Below, in pieces: positions 34,626 to 45,003 of a stretch of DNA of 64,000 nt. The notes under the pieces are model-generated. The model worked only from the letters and a program-made list of their open reading frames with translations. It did not search any database and had not been told where the DNA came from. The DNA comes from Alphaproteobacteria bacterium MedPE-SWcel. GTDB lineage: Bacteria > Pseudomonadota > Alphaproteobacteria > Rhodobacterales > Rhodobacteraceae. The stretch covers positions 1-64,000 of the forward strand of contig MPDC01000024.1 in assembly GCA_001874255.1 (NCBI GenBank), given 5' to 3'. Both the position numbers and the translations under genes were made by a program. Every line of letters begins with the position of its first letter. Position 1 is the stretch's first letter.

Positions 34626-37181
34626 ATGAACGACACGCCAAAGGCAGTGCTGATCACGCCGGTCGCGCCAGTCGCGACCCATACGCATGGCGGGCGGGCA
34701 AAATGTCTGCAGCGTCTGGTGCGGCTGGATTTGCCGGTGCCGCAGACCGTGGCGCTGTCTTTTGACGCCGTTCACGAGATCGCGGCAGGCTATATGGTCG
34801 ATGTCCGCGCGATCCTCGCGGATCTGCGCCCTGAGGCCCTGTTGTGCGTCCGCCCCTCGTCTGAGGATCCCGACTGGGGCGGCCCCGGCGCGGTTTTGAA
34901 CATCGGCATGAACGATGCCCGCTATCTGGAACTGAGCCAGACGCTGGGCCGGGAGGCGGCGACGGCGCTGTATCTGCGGTTCGTGAAGTCCTATGCGGTG
35001 CATGTGGCGCGGCTGGATCCGGACGTGTTCGAAGATGTCGAGGACGGCGGTCCCAACGCGCTGAGCGAGATGTTGCAGGCCTATGAGGCGGAGGCGGAGG
35101 AGCCCTTTCCCCAGGATCCGGGAGAGCAGCTCGCGGCGGTTCTGCGGTCCATGGCGCGGGCCTGGGAGGGGACATCGGCGCGCTTGCTGCGGGCGGCAAA
35201 AGGGGCGCCCGAGGACGCCGGTCTGGGCCTTGTGGTGCAGGAAATGGTGCCGGGGCTGGGGCAGGGGGAATGCGGCTCTGGTGTGTTGCAACTGGTGAGT
35301 TCGCAAACCGGGATGCCGCAGGTCACCGGCCGATACCTGAGCCAGAGCCAGGGCCGTGACGCGCTGGGCAATGATGCGGAGGCGCTCTATCTGGAACAGG
35401 ACGACCGTGGCCCGTCGCTGGAAGATCTGGCGCCAGAGGCGTTTCAGGCGCTGAAGGCCCATGCGGCATTGATGCGTCTGCGGCTGCGCGAAGAAATGCA
35501 GGCCGAATTCGTGATCGAGAGCGGTCAGGTCCATATCCTGGATGGCGTGCCGGTTGCGCGATCCGCGCGGGCGGCGCTGCGGATTGCGGTGCGTCTGGCG
35601 CAGGACGGGATCATCAGCATCGAGGACGCGGTGATGCGGGTCGATGCGCATTCGATGAATGAATTGCTGCACCGGCAGATCGATCCGGGCGCCCGCCGGG
35701 ATGTGATCGGCACCGGAATCGCGGCCAGCCCCGGCGCCGCAACCGGTCGGTTGGTGTTCACGGCCGCCGATGCCCAGGCCAGCAAGTCGCGGGGCGAACC
35801 CTGTATCCTTGCGCGGCGCGAGACCTCGCCCGAGGATGTTCGGGGCATGCATGCGGCGGCGGCGGTACTGACCGAAAAGGGCGGCATGACCAGCCACGCG
35901 GCGGTCATCGGGCGCGGGCTGGGCCTGCCGTGCATCGTCGGGGCGTCTTCCCTGCGGTTTGACAGTCGGCGCAACCAGCTGACGGCCCGGGATGGGCGGG
36001 TGTTCAGGGGCGGCGACACGGTGACCATCGACGGCACCTCGGGACAGATCCTCGCAGGCGAGCCTGCGATGATGGAGGCGGCTCAGGATGATGCGTTCCA
36101 GACGCTGATGGGCTGGGCCGATGAGGCGCGGGACATTGGAATTCGCGCCAATGCGGATACGCCGGCTGATGCGCAAACGGCGCGAAATTTCAATGCGCAG
36201 GGAATCGGCCTGTGTCGGACGGAACATATGTTCTTTGATCCCGGTCGCCTGACGGTCATGCGCGAGATGATCTTTGCGGAGACCTCCTCCGGGCGGGCGG
36301 CGGTGCTGGCGCGGCTGTTGCCGATGCAGCGCAATGACTTTCGCGAGCTGTTTCGGATCATGGAAGGCCTGCCGGTCTGCATCCGGCTGTTTGATCCGCC
36401 GCTGCATGAGTTTCTGCCGACAACCAATGCAGGCCAGCGTGAATTGTCCGAGGCCCTGGGCCTGCCGGTCCGCGATGTGACCCGGCGGGTGGAGGAAATG
36501 GGGGAATACAACCCCATGTTGGGGCTGCGCGGCGTGCGGCTCGGGGTGACGGTGCCGGAGATCTACGACATGCAGGCGCGCGCGATCTTCGAGGCAACGC
36601 TGGAAGCGTCGCATGACGGCGATCCGGTGGTGCCGGAGATCATGATCCCGCTGGTGTCGGCGAAACGCGAGGTGGAGCTGGTCAAGACCCGCGTCGATGC
36701 CGTCGCGGCGGCGGTAAAGGCCGAACGCGGCCGCGATTTCACCTATCGTCTCGGGGTCATGGTGGAAACGCCGCGGGCGGCCCTGCGCGCCGATGAGATC
36801 GCGCTTCATACTGCCTTCATGAGCTTCGGCACCAATGACCTGACCCAGATGACCTATGGTCTGTCCCGCGATGACGCCGGGCGGTTCATGTCGGACTATG
36901 TGCAGCAGGGGGTGTTCCCGGAAGACCCGTTTCACGTGCTTGATGTCGATGGTGTGGGCGAGCTGCTGCAGCTCGGGGCGCAGCGCGGTCGCAAGACACG
37001 CCCAGGAATTACGCTTTCGATCTGCGGAGAGCACGGTGGCAACCCCGAATCGATTGCATTTTGTCGCGCGTCAGGGTTCGATTATGTCTCTTGTTCGCCC
37101 TATCGTGTCCCCGTCGCACGGCTGGCCGCCGCGCAGCTTGCCATCGCAGACAAAGCTGGCCAAATTGTGCCGAAGCCTTAA
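34626..37181 (+). CDS. ppdK: pyruvate phosphate dikinase-like enzyme
   Basis: PPDK interconverts pyruvate, ATP and phosphate with PEP, AMP and PPi. The swivelling phosphohistidine domain is intact (GGMTSHAAVIGRGLGLPC, His near residue 424). So is the C-terminal PEP/pyruvate barrel: GIGLCRTEHMFF, NPMLGLRGVRLG, MVETPRAAL, SFGTNDLTQM and the catalytic-Cys region YVSCSPYRVPVARLAAAQ. The N-terminal ATP-grasp part is divergent: the usual LQTRNGKRTA region reads ILDGVPVARSA, and the usual FTRNPSTG motif reads VSSQTGMP. At 851 residues it is slightly short. It may be a normal PPDK variant of this group or an enzyme with altered nucleotide use. Confidence 0.85.
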   Translation: MNDTPKAVLITPVAPVATHTHGGRAKCLQRLVRLDLPVPQTVALSFDAVHEIAAGYMVDVRAILADLRPEALLCVRPSSEDPDWGGPGAVLNIGMNDARYLELSQTLGREAATALYLRFVKSYAVHVARLDPDVFEDVEDGGPNALSEMLQAYEAEAEEPFPQDPGEQLAAVLRSMARAWEGTSARLLRAAKGAPEDAGLGLVVQEMVPGLGQGECGSGVLQLVSSQTGMPQVTGRYLSQSQGRDALGNDAEALYLEQDDRGPSLEDLAPEAFQALKAHAALMRLRLREEMQAEFVIESGQVHILDGVPVARSARAALRIAVRLAQDGIISIEDAVMRVDAHSMNELLHRQIDPGARRDVIGTGIAASPGAATGRLVFTAADAQASKSRGEPCILARRETSPEDVRGMHAAAAVLTEKGGMTSHAAVIGRGLGLPCIVGASSLRFDSRRNQLTARDGRVFRGGDTVTIDGTSGQILAGEPAMMEAAQDDAFQTLMGWADEARDIGIRANADTPADAQTARNFNAQGIGLCRTEHMFFDPGRLTVMREMIFAETSSGRAAVLARLLPMQRNDFRELFRIMEGLPVCIRLFDPPLHEFLPTTNAGQRELSEALGLPVRDVTRRVEEMGEYNPMLGLRGVRLGVTVPEIYDMQARAIFEATLEASHDGDPVVPEIMIPLVSAKREVELVKTRVDAVAAAVKAERGRDFTYRLGVMVETPRAALRADEIALHTAFMSFGTNDLTQMTYGLSRDDAGRFMSDYVQQGVFPEDPFHVLDVDGVGELLQLGAQRGRKTRPGITLSICGEHGGNPESIAFCRASGFDYVSCSPYRVPVARLAAAQLAIADKAGQIVPKP

Positions 37182-37359
37182 AAGTTTAACGATTTCAGTC
37201 TTCTTCAGGAAAAACAACGGCGTGCATACTGCACGGTGAACGATCGAGCATAGCTGCTATACGTTCGGTTGGCTGGACGCGCTGATACAATTCCGTTACC
37301 TCGAGCCGTCGCTTGCGCATGGAATGCCATCGCGAGCTGTTGGACCGGGGGTGACCTGA

Positions 37360-38004
37360 ATGAAACGAATTCTTTTGTGCGCCGCATTTGTCGCGGCAAC
37401 ACTTGGTGGTGGCGCAGCCTTTGCCGACGTCGGGCTGGACGCGCTTTTCAAGCAAGAACAGTCGACGCTTCAGGCCGCACCAAAGGAGCGCATGCAGCGA
37501 TTCCTTGGCGGCAAGCGCAACAGCCGGACCGAGGCTGTGACCAAAGTGAAATTTACCCGTGCGTTTCTCGACAGCCGTCCCGAAGCCAGCGGCGGCAGCG
37601 AGTTTGAATGCCTCGCCGAAGCGCTCTACTTCGAAGCGCGCGGCGAGACGGTCAAAGGCCAGTTCGCGGTTGGCGAAGTGATCCTGAACCGGGTCAAGAG
37701 CGCACAGTTCCCGGATACCGTATGCGGGGTCATCAATCAGGGCACGGGCCGCCGCTATCAGTGTCAGTTCACCTACACCTGCGATGGCCACGAAGAGGTG
37801 ATCCGCGAGCCGACGGCCTATGAACGGGTGTCCAAAGTGGCGCGGCTGATTCTTGACGGTGTGAACCCAAGGCTGACTCAGGGCGCGACCTATTACCACA
37901 CAACGGCCGTGAAACCGCGCTGGTCGCGCAGTTTTACAAACACGACGCGCATTGGTGTGCATCTGTTCTATCGGGACGAACGCTACCGTACGGCATCGAA
38001 TTAA
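37360..38004 (+). CDS. secreted cell wall hydrolase (SleB family)
   Basis: A 214-residue exported protein with a signal peptide (MKRILLCAAFVAATLGGGAAFA). The hydrolase_2 (SleB) domain starts at FECLAEALYFEARGE, whose Glu residues are the likely catalytic acids of this lytic transglycosylase-like family, and continues with QFAVGEVILNRV, YQCQFTYTCDG and GATYYHT. It probably cleaves peptidoglycan in the periplasm. It is a single gene downstream of ppdK, with its own 180-base upstream region, which has two promoter-like AT-richer parts. Confidence 0.92.
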   Translation: MKRILLCAAFVAATLGGGAAFADVGLDALFKQEQSTLQAAPKERMQRFLGGKRNSRTEAVTKVKFTRAFLDSRPEASGGSEFECLAEALYFEARGETVKGQFAVGEVILNRVKSAQFPDTVCGVINQGTGRRYQCQFTYTCDGHEEVIREPTAYERVSKVARLILDGVNPRLTQGATYYHTTAVKPRWSRSFTNTTRIGVHLFYRDERYRTASN

Positions 38005-38157
38005 TTCGCCTCGGATGGGGTGTCAGCGACAGGCATACGCCGCTTTCTGTCGCTGGCACGGCGGCTCTGGGCCTGATAGTTGGGTCCAAAGGGCATAATT
38101 CTGTGACTCCTGTCACAGTGTCGCCCTGCGATCCAAAGCCAGCCAAAGGCCACGCTC

Positions 38158-39078
38158 ATGAGTTCCGATATCCATCTCGCGTTTGCGCACCCCTCTGAAC
38201 GGTCCGCTGCAACCGCTCGTCCCGGCCCGTTGGACCGCATTTCCCTGCGCGATCATATCGTCGATGTCGAGATCGGCGCATTCCAGCAGGAACGGGGAAC
38301 GACGCAGCGGGTCTGCTTCAACGTGGTCGTGGAAATCGCACCGCTGCCGGCGGATCTGGACGACGATGTGGATCGCATCCTGTCCTATGACAAGGTCACC
38401 GAGGCAATTGCCCATGAATTGGCGCGCGAGCGGCTGGCGTTGCTGGAAACGCTTGCGGAGCGGGTGGCCGAACGCATCTTGCTGGAGCCTCAGGCGGTGC
38501 GGGCGTTTGTCCGTATTGAAAAGCTGGACCGCGGACCGGGCGCGCTCGGGGTTGAGATCGTGCGTTCCGCCAGTGACGTCACCCATGAGGTGGACGAGGA
38601 GGACAGGCCCCACCCCCGTTTGATGTTTCTGTCGAACACGGCGATCGACAGCGGCTATCTGTCGGGCTGGATCGACCAGATGGCAAGCGATGAGCGGCCC
38701 TTGATCCTATGCGTCGGCGCGCATGAGCTGGCGGTGCCACGCACCGGTCACAAATGGACCCAGCGTCGGATTGATATGCTGGCAATTGAACAAAATGCCT
38801 GGCGTTTGGCCGCCAAGGATGACCGTTGTGTGGTGGTTTCCACCCGGACAGAGCTGGACTGGGCGATGAAGAACGGGCAGATTTGTGTCTGGGCGCCGTC
38901 CAAGATCGTACTGGACGCTGTTGAGGGCCCGACCGAGCCACCGTCGAATGCGGTGGCGCTTGCCGCTTGGTTTGCCTCGACGTTTGAAGCGGATGAAATG
39001 ATCGTGATTGGGGCCGAACTGCCGGAGGATCCCGGCGTTCCGTTGCGTGCCCATGCTGAGGAGCATCAGACCCTGTGA
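38158..39078 (+). CDS. folB: dihydroneopterin aldolase with extra C-terminal domain
   Basis: Folate synthesis enzyme that makes 6-hydroxymethyl-dihydropterin. The FolB domain occupies about residues 25-140 (LDRISLRDHIVDVEIGAF, DRILSYDKVTEAI, LLETLAERVAERIL). FolB alone is about 120 residues; here a further 150 residues follow. That part (LCVGAHEL, VWAPSKIVL, NAVALAAWFASTFEADEMIVIGAE) resembles the end of amino-acid-kinase-fold proteins, but without clear ATP-binding residues. The stop overlaps the GTG start of folP (GTGA), so the two are coupled. Confidence 0.88.
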   Translation: MSSDIHLAFAHPSERSAATARPGPLDRISLRDHIVDVEIGAFQQERGTTQRVCFNVVVEIAPLPADLDDDVDRILSYDKVTEAIAHELARERLALLETLAERVAERILLEPQAVRAFVRIEKLDRGPGALGVEIVRSASDVTHEVDEEDRPHPRLMFLSNTAIDSGYLSGWIDQMASDERPLILCVGAHELAVPRTGHKWTQRRIDMLAIEQNAWRLAAKDDRCVVVSTRTELDWAMKNGQICVWAPSKIVLDAVEGPTEPPSNAVALAAWFASTFEADEMIVIGAELPEDPGVPLRAHAEEHQTL

Positions 39079-40070
39079 GTTATTTCCGCCCGTTGGTCCG
39101 TCACGGAGAAGCGCGCCCTGAAGGGGCCATTCATCTGGCAGGCAGTGCGCTCTGGTTTACCGAGGTCGAAATTCTGGACCGGGCCGCGCCACCGCGTATC
39201 GCGCCGGCAGGGTTGCTGCCGGAGGACGTGCGGCTGCGTCTGATGAGCCGCCGCGCCGCGATTGCGGGCCTCGACATGACCCACCCGCAGATTATGGGCA
39301 TCCTGAATGTCACGCCGGACAGCTTTTCCGACGGCGGCCGCCATGACGAATGTTCGGTAGCCAAGGCTGCGGCTCTGCGTATGCTGGAAGATGGCGCATC
39401 GATTATCGATGTGGGCGGCGAGAGCACCCGCCCCGGCGCCGATGATGTCGAAGAGATGGAAGAGATCGCCCGAACCGCCCCGGTGATTGCCGCGATCCGG
39501 GAGGTCAGTGCGGCACCGATTTCCATCGATACCCGCAAGGCGACGGTCGCGATGGAGGCGCTGGATGCGGGGGCTTCGCTGATCAACGATGTGTCGGGCT
39601 TTACTTTTGACCCGGCTCTGGCGCCTCTGGCCGCTCAGGCCGGGGTTCCGGTCTGCGTGATGCATTCCCAGGGCGATCCAAAGACCATGCAGGACAGCCC
39701 GACCTATGAGAATGTGGTGCTGGACGTCTATGATGCGCTGTCGGCGCAGGTCGATCAGCTGGAGGCCACGGGTATCCTGCGCGAGCAGATCATGATCGAT
39801 CCCGGTATCGGGTTCGGCAAGAGCCAGGCCCATAACATCGCATTGCTGCGCAACCTCAGCCTGTTTCACAGCATTGGATGCCCGATCCTGTTGGGCGTGT
39901 CGCGCAAGGGGTTTATCGGCGCCATCGGCAAGGAGCCGCGGGCCAATCGCCGTGCGGCGGGCTCGATTGCGGTGGGGCTTGCGGGGTTTGCCCAAGGTGT
40001 GCAAATGCTACGCGTACATGATGTGGCCGAAACGGCGCAGGCGCTGCGCCTGTGGCAGGCGACGCGATAA
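39075..40070 (+). CDS. folP: dihydropteroate synthase
   Basis: Joins hydroxymethyl-dihydropterin pyrophosphate to 4-aminobenzoate; the target of sulfonamides. All signature motifs are present: [45 protein letters not shown] and GVSRKGFIG. The N-terminal 70 residues precede the TIM barrel and are typical of Rhodobacterales. The start is a GTG overlapping the folB stop. glmM follows after 70 bases, giving the folB-folP-glmM order. Confidence 0.96.
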   Translation: MSYFRPLVRHGEARPEGAIHLAGSALWFTEVEILDRAAPPRIAPAGLLPEDVRLRLMSRRAAIAGLDMTHPQIMGILNVTPDSFSDGGRHDECSVAKAAALRMLEDGASIIDVGGESTRPGADDVEEMEEIARTAPVIAAIREVSAAPISIDTRKATVAMEALDAGASLINDVSGFTFDPALAPLAAQAGVPVCVMHSQGDPKTMQDSPTYENVVLDVYDALSAQVDQLEATGILREQIMIDPGIGFGKSQAHNIALLRNLSLFHSIGCPILLGVSRKGFIGAIGKEPRANRRAAGSIAVGLAGFAQGVQMLRVHDVAETAQALRLWQATR

Positions 40071-40140
40071 CAAGACTACGGCCAGATCGCGGCACGCTTC
40101 TCGGAGCCTGGCGAAGCGGCCGGGCAGAGGAGCAGTGGCA

Positions 40141-41484
40141 ATGCGCAAACTCTTTGGAACCGATGGTGTGCGGGGCAAGGCAAACCTGCATCCGATGACC
40201 GCCGATATGGCCCTGCGCATCGGCGCGGCGGTCGGGCGCTACTTTCGGCGGGAAACCAACACGGCGCACCGGGTGGTGATTGGCAAGGACACGCGGCTGT
40301 CCGGCTATATGTTCGAGAGTGCGCTGACGGCGGGGTTGACCTCCACCGGGATGAACGTGCTGCTTCTGGGGCCGGTGCCGACGCCGGCCGTCGGGTTGAT
40401 GACCCGCTCGATGCGGGCGGATCTGGGCGTGATGATTTCGGCCAGCCACAATCCCGCAGAGGACAATGGGATCAAATTCTTCGGTCCCGATGGGTTCAAA
40501 CTGTCGGATGAGGCCGAGTTGGAACTGGAAGCCCTGATCGAGAGCGGTGTGGAGCCGGCGCAGGCCGACAACATCGGGCGCGCCAAGCGGATTGACGACG
40601 CGCGGTTTCGCTATGGCGAGCGGGTGAAGGGATCCCTGCCGAGAGATATGCGTCTCGATGGGCTGAAGGTGGTCGTGGATTGCGCCAACGGGGCGGCGCA
40701 CCGGGCCGCGCCCGAGATCCTGTGGGAGCTTGGCGCCGAAGTGATCCCGGTGGGCGTCTCTCCGGACGGCAAGAATATCAACCGGGGCTGCGGGTCGACC
40801 CAGCCTGCGGTGGCGGCCGAGACGGTGGTGGCCCATGGCGCCCATGTGGGGATCTGTCTGGACGGAGATGCGGACCGGGTTCTGGTGATCGATGAGACCG
40901 GCACGGTGGCAGATGGCGATCAACTGATGGCGCTGTTGGCCTCGACCTGGTCGCAGGACGGACGTCTGACCGGTGGCGCATTGGTAGCGACCGTCATGTC
41001 CAACCTCGGTCTGGAGCGGTTCTTGCAGAGCAGGGGCCTGCGTTTGGAGCGCACAGCGGTCGGGGATCGCTACGTGGTGGAGCGCATGCGGGAGGGCGGT
41101 TTCAATCTCGGTGGTGAACAGTCCGGCCATATCGTGATGAGCGACTATGCCACCACCGGCGACGGGTTGATGGCGGGTTTGCATTTTCTGGCAGAAATGG
41201 TGCGTCGGGGCAAAAGGGCTTCGGAATTGGCGCGCCAGTTCGAGCCGGTGCCGCAGCTTTTGCAGAATGTCCGTTTCGAGATCGGTCAGACACCGTTGGA
41301 GGATGCCATGGTCCAACGCGCGATTGCGCGAGCCGAGGCAGAGCTTGAAGGCCGGGGGCGGTTATTGATCCGCAAATCGGGAACCGAGCCGTTGATCCGG
41401 GTTATGGCAGAAAGTGAAGACCCAGACGTCTTGGCGCGGACGGTTGCCGATGTTGTTGCAGCCGTGAGGGCCGCGACGGTCTGA
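40141..41484 (+). CDS. glmM: phosphoglucosamine mutase
   Basis: Interconverts glucosamine-6-phosphate and glucosamine-1-phosphate for peptidoglycan and lipopolysaccharide precursors. The starting sequence [15 protein letters not shown], the phosphoserine loop [18 protein letters not shown], the metal-binding DGDADRVL and the C-terminal phosphate-binding [13 protein letters not shown] are all clear. The length of 447 residues is normal. The ATG with GAGG upstream is preferred over the open frame extending into folP. Its stop codon lies inside the stem of a terminator. Confidence 0.97.
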   Translation: MRKLFGTDGVRGKANLHPMTADMALRIGAAVGRYFRRETNTAHRVVIGKDTRLSGYMFESALTAGLTSTGMNVLLLGPVPTPAVGLMTRSMRADLGVMISASHNPAEDNGIKFFGPDGFKLSDEAELELEALIESGVEPAQADNIGRAKRIDDARFRYGERVKGSLPRDMRLDGLKVVVDCANGAAHRAAPEILWELGAEVIPVGVSPDGKNINRGCGSTQPAVAAETVVAHGAHVGICLDGDADRVLVIDETGTVADGDQLMALLASTWSQDGRLTGGALVATVMSNLGLERFLQSRGLRLERTAVGDRYVVERMREGGFNLGGEQSGHIVMSDYATTGDGLMAGLHFLAEMVRRGKRASELARQFEPVPQLLQNVRFEIGQTPLEDAMVQRAIARAEAELEGRGRLLIRKSGTEPLIRVMAESEDPDVLARTVADVVAAVRAATV

Positions 41485-41500
41485 TATCAGGCCGTTTTTT
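41476..41500 (+). terminator. intrinsic terminator overlapping the glmM stop codon
   Basis: An 8-bp stem ACGGTCTG / CAGGCCGT (one T-G pair) with loop ATAT, followed by five T. The glmM TGA lies at the top of the left arm, an unusually tight layout. Confidence 0.7.
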
Positions 41501-41508
41501 GAAGCGGG

Positions 41509-41535
41509 CTGGCCCGGCCCTGTGGGCCGGGCCAG
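41509..41535. terminator. second GC-rich hairpin after glmM
   Basis: A perfect 12-bp stem CTGGCCCGGCCC / GGGCCGGGCCAG with a 3-base loop and no T-run. It is probably a transcript-end stabiliser or backup terminator. Confidence 0.5.
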
Positions 41536-41568
41536 CAGGGGGCGCTGCCCCCTCGGTGCGTTGCACCT

Positions 41569-41600
41569 CACCCCCGCGGTATTTTGAAAAGGTGAATGGC
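41569..41600 (+). repeat. conserved intergenic tail element, copy 2 (degenerate)
   Basis: CCCCCGCGGTATTTTGAAAAGGTGAA; same order of parts as the copies near 20.8 and 52.75 kb (GC block, GGTATTT, AAAAGATGAA-like). It lies in the 229-base gap between glmM and the EamA gene, which holds no gene. Confidence 0.5.
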
Positions 41601-41713
41601 TGAGCGGTACCGCGCCGCGCCAGCGGCGCCCGGCCCAACGGGGGAGGGTGCATGTTTCATGCGACCGACACGGGCGGGAGCCCCACCGGCCCGGCTTTTG
41701 CGGCCGACCGGGG

Positions 41714-42613
41714 TCAGGTCAATCCGAACAGTCGGCGCAATGCACCGTATTGACTGAGTGCGACGCCGCTGAGAATCAATCCCAGCGACCAAAGTAGTGT
41801 CGCGGGGAGCGGTTCGTTGAGGATCAAGGCCCCCAGAAGAACGGCGCAAACCGGCACCAGATAGTTCGTGAGGCTCATGAAGGTCGGACCCGCGCCTCTG
41901 ATCACGAGTACCCGCAGGAGGTTTGCGCCGGCGGTTGGAATTAACCCGAGGATCGCGAGCCAGATCCAGGTGACGGATGAAATGTCCGGGGGTGGGCCTT
42001 CGACCAGCCAGGCGGCGGGGAGGATGCCGAGAGAGCCGATCAGCAGGAGCACCGTCGCCAGTCCGACGGGGTCGACATCCGGCAGGCGACGCACGGAAAT
42101 CGACGAAATGGCATAGCAGGCCGCGGCTCCGAGGCAGGCGAAACGTCCGGCCCATTCCTGCGCCGCGTCTAGGGTCTGGAAGGCCTGCCCGCCGATCAGC
42201 AGAGCGACCCCGACAAAGCCGAGGATCACACCGACCAGCCGCCGTGCGGTCAAGGGCTCGGAGGCGAAGAAATGCGCCAGCGGCAGCACCATCAGCGGGA
42301 TCGCGGCCATGCTGACTCCGGCAAAACCGGAATTGACGTGCTGGAGACCCCAGCTGATCAGGATGAACGGCATGGTGGAGCTCAGAATTCCCACCATGAT
42401 CACAACGGGCCAATTGGAGGTGCCCGTAAAAAGGCGAAAGCCGCGCGCGGCCCAGACCGCTGTCAGCAAGAGGGCAGCAAACCCGATACGGCCTGCTGCG
42501 AGCCAAAACGGGGTAATGCCCTGCAATGCCAGTTCTACCATCAGGAAGGTGCCGCCCCAGGTGATGCCGAGGGCCGCAACCATGATCCAGTAACGCGCTG
42601 AAATATCTGGCAT
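41714..42613 (-). CDS. EamA family transporter
   Basis: A drug/metabolite-transporter-superfamily permease with ten hydrophobic helices in two EamA repeats. Family motifs: ALGITWGGTFLMVELAL at the start of repeat one and GAGPTFMSLTNYLVPVCAVLLG in repeat two. Such proteins export amino acids or other metabolites. I prefer the ATG at 42613 (MPDISARYW, 299 residues) because AAAGGT stands before it; an ATG 12 codons upstream has no such site. The substrate is unknown. Confidence 0.88.
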   Translation of the reverse strand: MPDISARYWIMVAALGITWGGTFLMVELALQGITPFWLAAGRIGFAALLLTAVWAARGFRLFTGTSNWPVVIMVGILSSTMPFILISWGLQHVNSGFAGVSMAAIPLMVLPLAHFFASEPLTARRLVGVILGFVGVALLIGGQAFQTLDAAQEWAGRFACLGAAACYAISSISVRRLPDVDPVGLATVLLLIGSLGILPAAWLVEGPPPDISSVTWIWLAILGLIPTAGANLLRVLVIRGAGPTFMSLTNYLVPVCAVLLGALILNEPLPATLLWSLGLILSGVALSQYGALRRLFGLT

Positions 42614-42737
42614 TCGGGAGACCTTTGGGTCGGAGGGCAGGGAGGGCATTCGAATATGCGCAAAAGGCCGCGATCGCAGCGAAAGGTCAATGTAAACCGC
42701 TTCGGCGCAGGACGAAATCTTTGCTCAGAACGCCGAA

Positions 42738-42760
42738 GCGCCCCGGAATGTCCGGGGCGC
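42738..42760. terminator. hairpin downstream of ilvC
   Basis: A perfect 10-bp stem GCGCCCCGGA / TCCGGGGCGC with a 3-base loop, between the ilvC stop and the EamA start. It has no T-run, so termination strength is uncertain. Confidence 0.45.
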
Positions 42761-42800
42761 CCAGCAGAAGGTCCGGTCTGGGGGCTTCCCCATGCGGGCC

Positions 42801-43859
<1,059 letters not shown>

Positions 43860-43945
43860 TCATAGCTATGTCAAAGATGGAGGCGAGGGCTTTGCGGACG
43901 GAATATTTCGATAATTCGCAATAGCTATTCGTAGTTCATGAGATT

Positions 43946-44413
43946 ATGAATGGATTCATGCTTGATGACGTGGACAGGCGCATATTGCGCAACCTTCAGG
44001 ATGATCCGGGGCAATCGCTGCCGGATCTGGCGGATCGCCTGGGGCTGACGGCCTCGCGCTTGTCGCGGCGGCTGGAGAAGCTGCGCGAGGCCTCTGTACT
44101 GAAGGGGATGCGCGCGGTGATCGACTGGGCCGCTTTGGGCTATGCGGTGGAAGTGTCGCTGCGGGTAACATTGGACAAGACCAACCCGCGCGCCTTTGAT
44201 GAATTCATCCCGGCCGCGCGCGAGATTCCGGAAGTTCTGGAAATCCAGACCTTTCTGGGACAGGTTGACGTGCGCCTCAGCGTGATCGCGCGGGACATGC
44301 CGCACTATCAGGCGATCTATCGCGAGCGTATCCTGCAATTGCCAAATATCGCGGATATCGAGGCGCTGATGCATGTGGCGCGGATCAAGACCAGCGCAGG
44401 CTTGCCGCTGTGA
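43946..44413 (+). CDS. Lrp/AsnC family transcriptional regulator
   Basis: A 155-residue regulator with an N-terminal winged helix (LDDVDRRILRNLQDDPG, LTASRLSRRLEKLRE) and a C-terminal RAM/ferredoxin-like ligand domain (EIQTFLGQVDVRLSVIARD). The start could be here or at the ATG four codons later. The 120-base region shared with ilvC contains AATAGCTATT and other AT-rich symmetrical stretches of the type Lrp proteins bind. Its stop overlaps the next Lrp gene (GTGA). Confidence 0.92.
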   Translation: MNGFMLDDVDRRILRNLQDDPGQSLPDLADRLGLTASRLSRRLEKLREASVLKGMRAVIDWAALGYAVEVSLRVTLDKTNPRAFDEFIPAAREIPEVLEIQTFLGQVDVRLSVIARDMPHYQAIYRERILQLPNIADIEALMHVARIKTSAGLPL

Positions 44414-44868
44414 CCGGGTTGGATCAGATCGACCTGGCGCTGTTGCGGGCGTTGTCGGAGGATGCCAATCAATCGGCCGGCGCCTTGGGCCGCAGGCTGG
44501 GGCTGTCGCAGCCTGCGACCTGGCGCCGGATCAAGCGGCTGGAGGAGACCGGTATCCTCTCTCACAGGGTGCTGGATCTCGATACTGAAAAGCTCGGATT
44601 TGGTGTGACGGTTTTTCTGGGGGTCAAGCTGGCCACCAAGGGGCGGGTCAGTCTGGACGATTTCGAACGCGCCGTGTCCGCCATTCCCGAGGTGCAGACC
44701 GTGGAGCATGTGTTGGGGCTCTATGATTACCGGCTGCGGGTGGTGGCCCGGAACATCGCGGATTTCGAACGGGTCCTGCGCCGCCGTATCATGACCCTGC
44801 CGGGCGTCGGCAATGTGGATGCCAACGTGCTGTTGTCGGAAGAACGCCGCCCGGGACCCCTGGGATAG
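44410..44868 (+). CDS. Lrp/AsnC family transcriptional regulator, second copy
   Basis: A 152-residue paralogue of the preceding regulator, started by a GTG that overlaps its stop. The helix-turn-helix region is LDQIDLALLRALSEDANQ then LSQPATWRRIKRLEETG, and the RAM domain includes TVEHVLGLYDYRLRVVARN. Coupled translation of two different Lrp proteins suggests that they may form mixed oligomers. An aminotransferase gene follows. Confidence 0.92.
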   Translation: MTGLDQIDLALLRALSEDANQSAGALGRRLGLSQPATWRRIKRLEETGILSHRVLDLDTEKLGFGVTVFLGVKLATKGRVSLDDFERAVSAIPEVQTVEHVLGLYDYRLRVVARNIADFERVLRRRIMTLPGVGNVDANVLLSEERRPGPLG

Positions 44869-45003
44869 GGCGCGGTGACGCGCGTCTGATGCGTCCCCGA
44901 TACATGCTTGACGCTTGAGCCGGACTGCTGCCTCTGCCATGACTGGCGTAGATTTCGGGGCGGTGCGCCCCGGCCGGATACCGAACACAGTGAGGAGAAA
45001 ACC

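Noticed and set aside
44410-44868. Siroheme decarboxylase (AhbA/AhbB, NirD-type) pair instead of Lrp regulators
   Set aside because: Both proteins keep ordinary Lrp helix-turn-helix and RAM patterns and lie beside amino-acid genes; no haem d1 or siroheme genes are near.
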